Source of the DNA: Durusdinium trenchii
Lineage: Eukaryota > Sar > Dinophyceae > Suessiales > Symbiodiniaceae
Direction of reading: 5' to 3'
NCBI GenBank assembly: GCA_963970005.1
Contig: CAXAMN010006446.1
Coordinates: 1,372,130-1,436,129, forward strand
DNA length: 64,000 nt
This document shows, piece by piece, positions 53,701-64,000 of the stretch. Every line of letters begins with the position of its first letter. Position 1 is the stretch's first letter. The notes beneath the pieces are model-generated. The model worked only from the letters and a program-made list of their open reading frames with translations, was not told the origin of the DNA and searched no databases. The position numbers and the translations under genes are program-made.

Positions 53701-54645
53701 TCTGCGTGGCTTCTACCCCAAATCCCACGAGATGCTCGCTCTCCTTCGCGTTCGCAGACCGGAAGGATCTGGAAGGTGCCAATGTGCACCCGGAAACCAT
53801 GCGTACGGTCTGCTGCTCTGACTGCTGCGTGCATGGGCCAGAGCCCATAGCCCAATGCTGTCAGGTTCATCCACCGATTGGTTGAGATGACCCGGGATAC
53901 GTCTGGTTGCTGATTGTGATTCTGGACCTCTGGTCGTCTCACAGCTTCTTGAAAACAAGGTGCCCAGGGGAGAACCAACCTTCCGACCCGATGGACAGAC
54001 TTTGGAGCCTGGCTCCATCCCAAGGGTCGTCTAGCTGGTTCAAACTCTGCGCTACTGACGGTGTGATTGAGACCGTATTCTGCTATCAATATTGAAAGTG
54101 CTTTTACGGTAGTGGGTGAAGAAAAGGTGGAAATGAAATGCGGACGAGATCACCTAGCACACGGTTTAGGCTCTGAAACAAAATGCCAACATGAACAAAT
54201 GTGCACAGAACGTGTCTTAGTGATCTCTATTCACCCTGCAGCTGCACATCTCAGTGTGACTGGTCAGAAGCAGCAAATTCAGGCAGTGAGTCATGCCCCG
54301 TGTTGTACGGAAGCAAAAGGAAGCCGCAGTCATAGCTTCTAAAATTGTTGAGAACCAATATGAGTCAATCCTTTTTCGGTGACATACCCCCCATGCCACC
54401 GTGACATGCCAACAAACTACAGGACCATGTACGTGTTTGTTGCTCTTCAGGGTAGATCGTAAAAGCGACCCATCCAACAAGTAGCACAAAGCAAAGCAAG
54501 CCACAAAAGGATCTAACTTGCTTGAGTACATGACTTGGAACTGCTTAAGGAACCGGCGACCGGGCAAAGTATAGAATCCAATTTGCTTATCAACTACCAA
54601 AAGATCACTGTCAATGCTTGCTCTTACTATTTCCTGGAAGAGAGC

Positions 54646-54765
54646 CACATGGAACCTGAAAACCACTATAGTCACTAGGTCACTCGCTTGTAAAGGAAAA
54701 CGGTCTTCCAGTCTCGTCCATGCCGGTCGCCCGGTTCCATGTGGGCCTCGGAAGCCTGGTGTACC
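54646..54765. repeat. Dispersed repeat shared with 15256-15345
   Basis: CACATGGAACCTGAAAACCA, GGAAAACGG, TTCCAG and CCGGTTCC occur in the same order and similar spacing at both sites. No terminal repeats or coding capacity recognised. Confidence 0.45.
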
Positions 54766-55324
54766 CAGCCGAGCCCACACCGCGCACGACCACCACCCTG
54801 CCCGCGACCCTGCCTGGTTTTGCTTGAGAAGTGATCCTTTTTCAACCAAATGGGGCAACAAATGTCCTTCTGGTACCATCTGTTTTATATGTTGCCCGGT
54901 TCTGGAAATCCCCGTATGCCATACTGAATGGACGCAGGTGGATTGGCAGAAAATCCATCGGAGTGAGGACTCTCCACGTGCGTTGCACCCCGATGAAACA
55001 GCACAACCACCTGGTGGTAGAAAAGCATGCAAAGGATTGTAAGGGAACCAGTGTATAGTATAATGTAATATATATATATATAGTTTAGAAAAAACCATTG
55101 TGGTATGTTGAAACTGGTTCAACAAAAAATCACAATCCAATCATATCAAATCTACTCAATTGAAAATCATTGATTGCAAATCAGTAGATCTAGGGCTTGA
55201 TCGTGTTCAAAGGTATATTTGAGGATCTCCTCTAGTGTGGACGGTACCACAAGTCTGGTACATTTGGAAAGCACACGCGTAAAAAGACATTGAAGAACTA
55301 GATAGAACAAATCCCCAAAGGAAT

Positions 55325-55425
55325 GTATAGGCAAGAAGCTACTAGTAGCTCCTGGCACTACTAGTAGGAACAAGAAGCTATTATAGTAACAAGGTGCATC
55401 GCTACCAGTAGCAAGAAGCTACGAA
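55325..55425. repeat. ACTAGTAGC-family dispersed repeat
   Basis: AAGAAGCTACTAGTAGCTCC, then CACTACTAGTAGGAACAAGA and GCTACCAGTAGCAAGAAGC, closely matching the copies at 9200 and 53600. Confidence 0.6.
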
Positions 55426-56794
55426 CGAAGACAGTCTTCAATACGAATTAGTCAATTCAGCCCGAATCAACTGTCCTCTCTCGTTCACAAGCTCCCCTGG
55501 CTATCACTAGACTGCAGCCCGTGCAACAGCAGAACTGCTCTGTCTGCTTTTCGAGGTTTTAGGCTTGGGACATTCACCATGCGGCAACATCCAGCATACC
55601 GAGCCAGACTGACCTTACTAAGCCTTGAAGACCATGATAGTTACCAAACAGTCCATCTCACACGATCCATGGTGGCGCGTATGACTGGTGGTTTTCATGG
55701 AGGCCGCCATACGCCGTCACAATGGATCCTCTGGGCGGCCAAGGCGACCAAATCGAAGCGGTCGCTGGAAGAACAGGGAATTGTTCTGAGACTGTCATAT
55801 GCCGGTAGATTACATAGATTACATACCAACCAAGAGAGGTTTAATGACCTTATAGGACCCTATAGTGGGGTACCCAACTGGTATAGTCTACTTCTACTAG
55901 GCTTGTGGAAAACAGTTGGTCGTTTCAGCATCACCCGCCCCCTCAAAGCACGATGGATCAAGAGGCCATGGTACGTTCTAAGGTATCTGTTTTATGAAGT
56001 CTTTGACGATTGGATCACCTGATCACCTCCTCTGCCCGTCCAAAGATCGAAGGTCGCGGTTCGGAGGCGAACAACGAAGGCCGAAATGGATCTATTATTT
56101 TTGAGTGTTCTCCTGATCAATTGCATTTTGTTTGGTCAAAATCACTCAAAGAACTGACAGTGTCTGGTGGAAGATGGGTTCATGACTGACAGGGGTTCAT
56201 CTTAACAGAAGGAGGTACTAAACCACTGCCAAAATCTTTGGTTAGTGTTTTCAATTCACTTAAAAAGTAGTTGTCAGTGGGTTCAATCGTTCCAAGTAAA
56301 GGTGACAATTGAAAACAAACATATCTAAAACCACCGCCCAGATCTGGTAACTGCTCACGTAACCGCCAGCACAGGGGTGTCATGCTTCATGTTGCCCTTG
56401 AAATGCCCTCTTTAACGCCTGACTATACATCTACCCAGCTGGCACGCTTAGTCGAGCTCTCTGGGGGACAGCGCCTGGCACGAAGACATCGGGCGAACTT
56501 TGCGATCGAGAGAGGTGGAAAAATTGGAATAAGAGACTGGCGCGAAACATGGAAAAATTGCACCCCAATTTAGAGATTCCTTTTCAAACCACCTTCGCAA
56601 CAGTCAAACAAATTGAGCACGTGATCGGCACATATGCGAGGCGGGGCCTTTTGGACCTCTACTCAAGCGTAACTTGCGATTGCACTGAACACGGATGCAT
56701 CAGGATGCCAGTCCCACCGGTCGGAGCCTGCTTTGGGGAGAGGTTTCAAAAAAATCAAATAACACATCGAAGGAAATCCTGGGGATACAGACAA

Positions 56795-56911
56795 TGAGTA
56801 GCAGTAGTAGTAGTAGTAGTCGTCGTCGTGGTAGTAGTAGTAGTAGTAGCAGTTCTAGTAGTAGCAGTTCTAGTAGTAGTAGTTCTCGTAGTAGTAGTTC
56901 TGGTAGTTCTC

Positions 56912-56963
<52 letters not shown>

Positions 56964-56998
56964 TGGTAGTAGTGGTAGTAGTAGTAGTAGTAGCAGTG
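56795..56998. repeat. AGT-type trinucleotide microsatellite
   Basis: About 200 bp of AGT/GGT/CGT triplets. Open frames of poly-Ser, poly-Val or poly-Tyr here are artefacts of the repeat. It directly abuts the third exon of the methyltransferase-like gene. Confidence 0.85.
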
Positions 56999-56999
56999 C

Positions 57000-57705
57000 T
57001 TTCGCAAGGTCTTGAACTCTTTCGTGTGCCACAGCCTTGGTCGAGCCAGACTGGGGCCTTGTAGACAGGGTTTGCTGCTCATTGCCTTTGAAGGACATAA
57101 TTCATCCAACAAATAGAAACACATATTACATCCAAACAAAAAAACAAACTGGTTTTTGGATTCTCGATGCTGATTTGAACGTCCGATTTTGCAAGTTGAT
57201 TTGCAAACCAAATAGTGTTTCGGGTGATTTTGTTGGCAAGTTTTATGGCTGGCAAAGTTTGGTGTCCTGGAAGACCGTGTGGATATTCTTTGCTCCTGGA
57301 TTTTGAGGTCTGCTACAACGATAAGTGACTGAACACGTTTTGTATCCCTGAAGTTTAAAACAACCATCAAAACAAAATAGTCCTGACTTTGGGCCATCGA
57401 GCTTGGGCATATGTATTGCAAGGAGGAGCAATGTGTGTGTATTTGCACAATGTCTTAAAAGCTTGACCTTTGAGATCTTGCACAAAGCTCTTCCTGGAGA
57501 TGTCATGGCTCTCATCCCGGTCAAAATAAATTTGCATTGCCTTGAGCCCCTTCCTTTCACACGCTGTGCTGAAGTTTCCACTCCCAGAGAAGATCTCAAA
57601 GACGGGTACTTCTTGGTTTCGTTGATTCAATGACTTCATCTTTGTGTTTGATGAGCCAGTCTCCCCACTCCAAGACACATTTCCACTGTGAGGCGTCTTC
57701 TTCAT
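57000..57705 (-). CDS. Cytosine-methyltransferase-like gene fragment (three exons)
   Basis: Exon 1 ends at 57383; its upper limit is uncertain, and the frame is open to an ATG at 57705. It carries VFEIFSGSGNFSTACERKGL, resembling the SAM-binding motif I, then HIAPPCNTYAQARWPK, where PPC matches the catalytic-Cys motif IV of C5 methyltransferases. Exon 2 (57146-57295, 50 codons' worth) reads EYPHGLPGHQTLPAIKLANK, then QISIENPKTS, where ENP resembles motif VI. Exon 3 begins at 57035 with LWHTKEFKTLRKHC and runs into an AGT microsatellite. Intron 1 (87 bp) is GA-AG with GA at both edges; intron 2 (110 bp) is GT-AG. No target-recognition domain was found downstream, so it looks truncated. Methyltransferases of this sort are known from dinoflagellate retrotransposons, but no reverse transcriptase is visible here. 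Confidence 0.55.
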
Positions 57706-57845
57706 TGCCTTCACTGGTGTGGTTTCCGCTTCGAGTCGCTGATCTGATTCAAAGGATGAGGCACAGTGTGCTTCGACACGGCGTACGTCTACCTAAACCT
57801 GTCCTACCAAAATGTTGCAAATGCAACGACCCCTCAGCGCACCGG

Positions 57846-58088
57846 AAACAGTAGTAGTAGTAGTAGAGGTAGTAGTAGTAGTAGTGGTAGTGGTAGTGGT
57901 AGTGGTAGTGGTAGTAGTAGTGGTAGTCGTAGTGGTAGTAGTAGTAGTAGTAGTAGTAGTAGTCGTAGTAGTAGTAGTAGTAGTGGTTAGTAGGAAGTAG
58001 TAAGTAGTAAGTAGTATGTATAGTATGTAGGTAGTAGTAGTAGTAGTAGTAGGAGGTAGTAGTAGTAGTAGTAGTAGTAGTAAAAAAC
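57846..58088. repeat. AGT-type trinucleotide microsatellite
   Basis: About 240 bp of AGT/GGT/CGT triplets, interrupted near 57990-58035 by AAGTAGTATGTA-type variants. Confidence 0.85.
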
Positions 58089-58127
58089 GTAGTAGTAGTT
58101 CTAGGGACTTGCACAGGACCCTGCGTT

Positions 58128-58626
58128 TTAGCAGCGACCCTGTGATTAAGGAATCTGGTGTTTCGGGGGTCTTTTTGGAAAGCGTGATGGACACACAACC
58201 GCGCGGAGCACCGGTGAGGTTGTTCTGCTCAGATTCATAAGAGGCCCAAAACAAAGGGAAGGGCTGTAATTAAGGCTTTTCAAGTCACAAATCAATGCTA
58301 GAATCTGAGTTTCAGAACCTACATTTTAAAATCTGAGCAGCTAGTTGATGGTCCTCAAAAACACAGTTGGATAGTCTACACACTGTGAATCTACCATGGG
58401 TTTCCCTGAAATGGACTTTTGCGGCAACAATACAACTTGCAGGATCCTACAATTTTGCGGGCTTCATTCTTCAATTCACGAAACCAAATCCTTAATCGCA
58501 GGGTCAGATTCCTTAATTACAACATGCGTGTTGTAATTAAGGTGAAACGAAATCCTTAACCGCAGGGTCAGATTCCTTAATCGCAGGGTTGATTCCTTAA
58601 TTACAACATACATGTTGTAATTAAGG
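58128..58626. repeat. Cluster of inverted CCTTAAT repeats with two hairpins
   Basis: Near-perfect hairpins at 58511-58542 and 58595-58626, both with arms CCTTAATTACAACA, separated by direct copies of CGCAGGGTCAGATTCCTTAA. An inverted partner, GACCCTGTGATTAAGGAATC, is at about 58131-58150. Further traces (TTAATTACAGG) lie near 59155. May be a foldback element family. Confidence 0.6.
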
Positions 58627-59194
58627 TTTTGGGGAAAAGATGTCCCCCAGATTCTGCTGAAAATCATGGAAAACTAGCTTCATGTGACCGGTGACCGAGC
58701 AGGTTTGCTTAACGGCTGCCGTCGTTACTGCCATTGTTGCCCTGTCATGCCATTCCCAGATCATATTGAAGTGACAGACCAGAGTCCTTTTTTCAGGGGT
58801 TGCATTCACTGCAGGCCAGGATTGGGACAGTGAAATGATGGAGATGTGTAATATATAAATATAAATATGCAAAAACAACCTTTTGAGTACAAACCTGAAC
58901 TAATAGTTCAAGAGGACAAACAACTGTTTGGGTGTCCCAAGGCCCATGTGTGAAGTTGGGGATTGGAGCAGGGTAAAAAACTTGCCTGAAAACAACCTGT
59001 GAGGCCGCGAAATAAGGTTTTTGCGTGTGCGACGTCCCCTCAGTTTCCTTTTTCCAATGGTCTTTTCCAATTGTCCTTCAAAAACCAGGTTCCTCAATTT
59101 TGGGAGATGATCAGTCAGATGTAGCATTTAAAAAAGGCTTAATCGCAAACCACTTTCTTAATTACAGGCTTCAACCCTATCCTGTGCAAGTCCA

Positions 59195-59395
59195 CAAGTA
59201 GTTCTCGTAGTAGTAGTTCTCGTAGTAGTAGTCGTGGTAGTAGTAGTAGTAGGAGGAGTAGGAGGAGTAGTAGTAGTAGTATTAGTAGTACTAGTACTAG
59301 TACTAGTACTAGTCGTAGTAGTAGTAGTAGTAGTAGTCGTAGTAGAAGTAGTAGTAGTAGTGGTAGTAGTAGTAGTAGCAGTGCTAGTGGTAGCG

Positions 59396-59429
<34 letters not shown>

Positions 59430-59430
59430 C

Positions 59431-59463
<33 letters not shown>

Positions 59464-59640
59464 TCTCGTAGTAGTAGTTCTCGTAGTAGTAGTAGTAGCA
59501 GCAGTACTAGTAGAAGTAGTAGTAGAAGTAGTAGTAGTAGGAGGAGTAGTAGGAGTAGTAGAAGTAGCAGTAGGGAGGTAGTAGTAGGAATCCGAGTCGC
59601 AGTTGTAGCCGTAGTCGTAGTCGTAGTAGTAGGAGGAGGA
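59195..59640. repeat. Long AGT-type trinucleotide microsatellite
   Basis: About 440 bp of AGT triplets with CGT, GGT and TTC variants. Apparent 115-182-residue frames across it (poly-Val, poly-Thr) are not genes. Confidence 0.9.
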
Positions 59641-59649
59641 ATGGTAGTA

Positions 59650-59780
59650 ATTGTAAGTATGTATGTGTGTATGTATGTATACTAATGTTTGTATGCAAAA
59701 ATGCATGCATGTGTGTGTGTTTGTATGTTTATATGCATGTATGTATGTAAATTTGTATACATGTATGCATGAATGTATTC
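59650..59780. repeat. TATG/TGTA tetranucleotide repeat
   Basis: Imperfect GTATGTATGT and ATGCATGTATG units next to the AGT microsatellite. Confidence 0.75.
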
Positions 59781-61017
59781 GTAGCAGTCGTCCTCGTGGT
59801 AGTAGGGTTCATGAGATCTTTTCACCCAACTCCTCGTCCGGGCAAACGCGATCCACTTGATCGTGAACTTGTCGCGGTAGAGCCCCTCTGAAGAGTGATG
59901 GAGTTCAGTTTCAGTTTACGCGAGGTTTCAATGGAATGTGTTTCTTGAGAAAGACAAAGAGAGCGAAAAAACACTATAGAGAAACAAACCTTAGATTCAA
60001 AACAAGACAGCTGCGGAAGCCTTTGTTTCCGACTATGCGGCGCCGCACTGTAGCTGCTGCGCAGCCGTGAGGAGCTCATGGTAAGTGTTCCGCCCCCATG
60101 GTACCCAATCAGAGCCGTTGCAGTCCTTCTGCGTGTATTTGCAAATAGATCTGATCACTATGGGCCGCCCATAAGAATGTTGGGTCTTCTCGCCTTTTTG
60201 TTGCTGGTCATGTGGTCTAAGAGACGCCCTCAGCATTGCCACCTGGACAGTTTCGTGACTGGCCCCAAAAACATGCGCAGTTTTGTTGATGGTCATCCAC
60301 AAGGAGATAGCGACATGATTGATGAGAGACTATGGGAGTCTTCCGGCGGCGGTGAAGCGGCTTTCCCAAACTGGACTGCCGCAAGGCAAAACCATTTTCG
60401 CCATCTAGCAAGACGAGCAGCAACGCGTACCCACCTTGGTAGCAAACTCCCGAAGCTTGCGCTTACCGCACATAGTCTTGAGAATCTTCTGCGAAAGCAG
60501 AACGCAGAGGCGATCCAGACCTTGCTTCCGTGGACTTCAAGCTGTAGATCTTTCCACGTGAGGATGTTTTCGTGTAGCAATACCTGCGCAGTCTTCAACT
60601 CAAATAACGGTAGCACACTCACGAGCTGCTTCCCTCATAGTAGACCGCACTCTGTCATGGGCATGTCGCATTGAGAAAGATGGCCAGCAAAGAGGCGCAC
60701 CACTGGGAACTTTGGTGGACCAAAGATGATTTGCAGTTGTTTAAATTGTTTAGTAGAATGCCTCAAACAAATTAAAAACCTGCAATGCCAAGCCAACCAA
60801 TTCTATAAAGTAGAAGCAAGCCTAAAGGAAATTACCAGGAATTGAAAGGAAGATGCAGCGGACATGACAGGGAAACAAAAGACACATAAAGTACATGCGT
60901 GGAAATGGAAGGGAAAGGAACAAAGGGATACTCAGGTTGATGGGCTCCCATCTGCATCAGGACTTACTGAAGGGCCTCAAATCGGCGCACCACGTTCTCG
61001 GGGCTAGTGCATTCCTT

Positions 61018-61205
61018 ACCTGTCCTGTTCCTTTTCCTTTCCTTTGCTTTGCTTTCCTTGTCCTCTTGTTTTCTTTGCTTTCCTTTCCCTTCCTTTTCTT
61101 TTCTTTACGTTCCCTTCCTTGTCGTTCATTTCCTTTCCTTTTGCTCTCCCTTTTCCTCCTGTCCTGTCGTGTCTTGTCTATAGTCTAGTCTTGTCTTGTC
61201 TGTTT
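61018..61205. repeat. CCTTT-rich low-complexity tract
   Basis: Strongly pyrimidine-biased CTTTCC/CTTTGC units, ending in a TCTTG/TTGTC stretch. No gene called. Confidence 0.75.
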
Positions 61206-61571
61206 ATCTGCGTAACTTATATGCCTCATAGAACAGAAGCAAACCGTGAACCGAACCGAAAGCCCATGAGAAACCGAACCGATTCGAAGTTTCAATTGTG
61301 CATTTTAGCCGATTCCAACCAAACGGAAACCTTATTACTGTCTCCACGAAAGTTCACTTTAAGGGCTTATAGGACCACCAAAGCACGAGGTTTCCCTTGC
61401 AACTGCCTGCCCTGCAAAGTGACAAAGCCCGAAAATGCGCACAGCGCTACAACGAGAGCGCAGTCGAGCAAAGCACCCACTCGCGCCCACCAAATTTTGC
61501 GAGCCTGCAGTCGAAATGCACTTCGAAGATTTCAAGGTGAATAGTGCACTGTAATTGCAGCGAATTAGCCG

Positions 61572-61633
61572 CCGACGGTCTCAAGCACCTCGAACAAACA
61601 CCCCGACGGTCTCAAGCACCTCGAACAAACACC
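61572..61633. repeat. Two-copy 31-bp tandem repeat
   Basis: The 31-bp unit beginning CCGACGGTCTCAAGCACC occurs twice, head to tail, with no differences seen. Confidence 0.75.
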
Positions 61634-62725
61634 CAACCTTGACCATTACGTAAGAACCCCTCGTGTGGCCACACTGTTTCGGGAATTACGATTGAATCAA
61701 TAAACGCATCAAAAAACATGCTGGGGTATGACAAATTTCACAACCTATGGGGTTGACTGCTGAGTAAATATAGGAAAATAAGATAAGAACCTGAGTAAGT
61801 GGGATCAAGTGGATGAAGCTCCAATTCCACCATGTGGTATCCAAGAATGATTTCATACTAAATGAGTTTTCTCAAAGACCGCGCAAGCCGTGCTGGCATC
61901 CATTTTTTTGCGCATTTCATCTTCGTCTCCCCATTCATGTCTTGCCTGCCTTGTTGGCATTGCCCATGGGGCCAGTCAGTTCTTGAGGATGGGACGGGAG
62001 AACTACCAATTCAGAAAACAAACGCAAACACAAATAACACAATCCCCAGTGAGGGCCCAGTGACCTTGAACTTGAACTGAATCAAATCTGGAATCTGGAA
62101 CAATGCATAATGAAACAAACTAAACAAATAAACCCACACCACATCACTTTTATTCAGCGGTCTCTACCATCCTCCTCTCACGAGATCCAGTGTCCATCAT
62201 AGTTGCTATGGAATTGGAATGGAGCGCTTCAAAAATGACTTCATCTTGGAGTCAGACAAATGTGGATACTGCGGCAGAGCAGTGCAAAGTTGAGTGTGAA
62301 TCAAACCGGTCACACTGCAAATCAGACAGCAATGCTAAAATCTGAGATAGGCTCCCAAAGGCAGCATCCACTTGTCAACCACATGAGCAGACCTCCCTGT
62401 GCAGCAAGCAACTTGACCGGACTGGAATCTCTACAAAGATAAGTGACCGGCCGACTCACATGAAATCACTTGGATTTCCGGCTCTGTGACTGCGTCCGCA
62501 CCAAATCGTGCAGAGTTGGCTGTGCCCGAAGCTGCTCCGCATCCTGAAAAAAAGAAAAACGTCAGTTACCACAGGGCAAATGGCCAAGAGTCTTCAAGAC
62601 TTCCAGAGTCAAGAGTTCTAATTTCTAATTACCAAAAAAAACATATGAAAAAACTAGAATATGAAGTGATGAATCGCATCTTAATCTTGAATTCAGAATC
62701 ATATTACTATATTATTGTTTCAGAA

Positions 62726-64000
62726 TCAGAATCCTCTCTCCTTCTTGGTCCTTCTCTTGGGGACAGCGGCGGCCTTTGCTGCCTCGGCCCGGACCTTCGC
62801 CTTGGCCTGGGCCTTCGCTTTCGCCTCGGCCTTCGCCTGGGCCTTGGCTGCCCTGGCGGATGCTTTAGCAGCTGCTGCCGCTGCCTTTGCAGCGGCTTTC
62901 TCAGCTGCTGCTTTTGCTTTGGCGGATGCAGCTGCGGCTTTGGGTTTGGCTTTGGGGGCTAGTGGCGGAGACGGGGCAGCCTTTGGGGCTGGAGTGGGAA
63001 ATGCAGCCGATGCTTCCTCCTGTTCCTGCTCCTCTTCTGGCTTGTCATCCTCCTCCTGCTCCTCCGGCTCCGACCCCTGTTCCTCTTCAGCTTCATCATG
63101 ATGCTCACCTTCCTGGGGAGTCTCAACTGATGATTTGGCTGCTGCTGCGGCTGCAAGTTCATAGGCTCGCTGAGCAGCCTGAACAATTGGCGCATCTGGT
63201 GGCTTTCGGGAAGCGGCTAATGCCTTTTGAGCTTGTGCCATGTCAGCTAGAACTCGAGATTTTTCTTCAAACTCCTTTGCTGCTTCTGCAGCTGTTGTGG
63301 CAGATGTAGATGCAGATTCTGTTGGATCAATGATCATTGCAGCTGCGGCATGTTCCTGTGGCTCGATGAAACTGGCTTGCATAATGTCTTCGTCAAATGA
63401 CTTCTCAAGCAGCTTCCAATCAGCCATGACGTTGGTTGATGGTGTATCATGGCCTTTCTTCAACAGCTGGGCTTTGATTTCCTGTCCATGGACAGGGGGA
63501 GTGTCGCAGGTGTTCATCAAGGCTTGCTTCTGCAACACTCGGTCGATCACTGCAGCAGTCTTATCAAGTTGCCGCAAACAATCATGTGAACCCAAGTTGG
63601 AATCAGAATCTGGCTCATCTGCAGGTTCGTCTAGTGATGTCTCTGCAGTGCTGTTCTGCTGTGGAGTGGCCATTGGTGGAACGGCTGGGGCTGCGGCTGC
63701 GGCTTCTGCTGTTGTTGCGTCCAACTTTGGTTCCTCCTCCTCCGGCAGCGGCACCTTCTGCTCAGGCTGCTTTGGTCCCTCCGCCTCCGGCACCTTCTGC
63801 TCAGGCTGCTTTGGTCCCTCCTCCTCTGCCTCCGGCACCTTCTGACCATGCTCATTCACTGGCTCCTTGTGCTGATATGGCTGGATCTGCTTGGGTGAGG
63901 AGGCTTGCTCAATGACACCAACAGGATGCGGTTGCGGCTGAGCTGCTGTTGCTTCCAGCTTTGGTCCCTCCGCCTCCGCCTCCTCCGGCGACACCTTCTG
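62726..64000 (-). CDS. C-terminal part of a charged Ala/Lys/Glu-rich protein, running off the right edge
   Basis: An uninterrupted minus-strand frame of about 420 codons from the window edge to a stop at 62726; the start lies outside the window. The upstream part holds near-repeats of GPKQPEQKVPEAE and EEEEPKLDATTAE. A less biased central segment follows (CLRQLDKTAAVIDRVLQKQA; MADWKLLEKSFDEDIMQASF), then an acidic stretch of Glu, Asp and Gln, and finally an Ala/Lys repeat region (AKAKAQAKAKVRAEAAKAAA) ending PKRRTKKERGF. This looks like a long disordered and helical protein. The basic tail could bind nucleic acid, which is a guess from composition. No domain recognised. The length and absence of stops in a non-trivial central region argue for real coding. 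Confidence 0.55.
   Translation of the reverse strand, partial: QKVSPEEAEAEGPKLEATAAQPQPHPVGVIEQASSPKQIQPYQHKEPVNEHGQKVPEAEEEGPKQPEQKVPEAEGPKQPEQKVPLPEEEEPKLDATTAEAAAAAPAVPPMATPQQNSTAETSLDEPADEPDSDSNLGSHDCLRQLDKTAAVIDRVLQKQALMNTCDTPPVHGQEIKAQLLKKGHDTPSTNVMADWKLLEKSFDEDIMQASFIEPQEHAAAAMIIDPTESASTSATTAAEAAKEFEEKSRVLADMAQAQKALAASRKPPDAPIVQAAQRAYELAAAAAAKSSVETPQEGEHHDEAEEEQGSEPEEQEEDDKPEEEQEQEEASAAFPTPAPKAAPSPPLAPKAKPKAAAASAKAKAAAEKAAAKAAAAAAKASARAAKAQAKAEAKAKAQAKAKVRAEAAKAAAVPKRRTKKERGF

Noticed and set aside
53511-54089. 192-codon minus-strand open frame
   Set aside because: Its second half is a translation of the ACTAGTAGC repeat. Only a short middle stretch looks protein-like and it could not be joined to a neighbour with confidence.
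54217-55140. 307-codon minus-strand open frame
   Set aside because: Long, but it crosses the dispersed repeat at 54646-54765 and an AT run, shows no family motif, and has no supporting splice or composition signal. Could still be real.
56795-57064. Open frames of poly-Val, poly-Ser and poly-Leu/Tyr
   Set aside because: They translate the AGT microsatellite; every frame is open because the triplet contains no stop in those phases. The same applies at 57766-58254 and 59158-59706.
60078-60674. 198-codon plus-strand open frame and overlapping minus frames with an HTH-like stretch (NKTAHVFGASHETVQVAML)
   Set aside because: Both strands look equally plausible and the minus signal breaks into three frames. 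Possibly a decayed transposase, but not enough to call.

Overview
The window looks like nuclear DNA of a dinoflagellate, most likely a Symbiodiniaceae-type genome. The evidence is sparse coding sequence in short exons separated by long introns, introns that begin with GC or GA as well as GT, ubiquitin-like proteins joined to BspA-type leucine-rich repeats in tandem gene copies, a zinc-finger/ubiquitin-protease mobile element of a kind I recall from dinoflagellate genomes, many short inverted-repeat elements, and long AGT and GAT microsatellites. No rRNA, tRNA, CRISPR array or bacterial operon was recognised. I read coordinates by eye; splice boundaries may be off by 1-2 bases.

Left third (about 7.7-23.7 kb, minus strand): three head-to-tail paralogous genes. 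Each starts with an N-terminal ubiquitin-like domain (first residues MAMxVP) split over two or three exons, followed by BspA-type leucine-rich repeats. They end at 7682, 13866 and 18689. Conserved exon phases, and terminal exons of 96 bp in two of the genes, let me resolve most introns, including GC-AG and GA-AG ones. An unrelated 318-bp terminal exon sits inside the first intron of the rightmost gene. Two candidate exons of another minus-strand gene lie at 2.0-4.0 kb.

Centre (24.8-38.4 kb, minus strand): a widely split gene for a kinase of the aminoglycoside phosphotransferase / choline-kinase-like (APH) fold. Recognisable pieces run in the right order from the start methionine (38411) to the catalytic HGDFHPAN loop (24.8 kb). 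One of its introns carries a plus-strand, intronless element of about 4 kb bordered on both sides by (GAT)n. The element encodes a string of C2H2 zinc fingers and a C19-type ubiquitin protease domain with its Cys and His boxes present. It has several frameshifts and no reverse transcriptase.

Right half (38.4-64 kb): mostly intergenic or intronic DNA with several families of short mobile elements, foldback repeats and microsatellites. Coding signals are a three-exon 3' end of an unidentified minus-strand gene (51.1-53.1 kb), a cytosine-methyltransferase-like gene fragment (57.0-57.7 kb) with a GA-AG intron beside AGT microsatellites, and the C-terminal part of a long charged Ala/Lys/Glu-rich protein running off the right edge (62726-64000).

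Two short-element families stand out. One has terminal inverted repeats CCCAGACACGACC and 3-bp target duplications. The other has ends of the type AGTCACAAA and, in one copy, a 9-bp target duplication. One copy of the second family has itself been hit by a 54-bp element with a 7-bp duplication.
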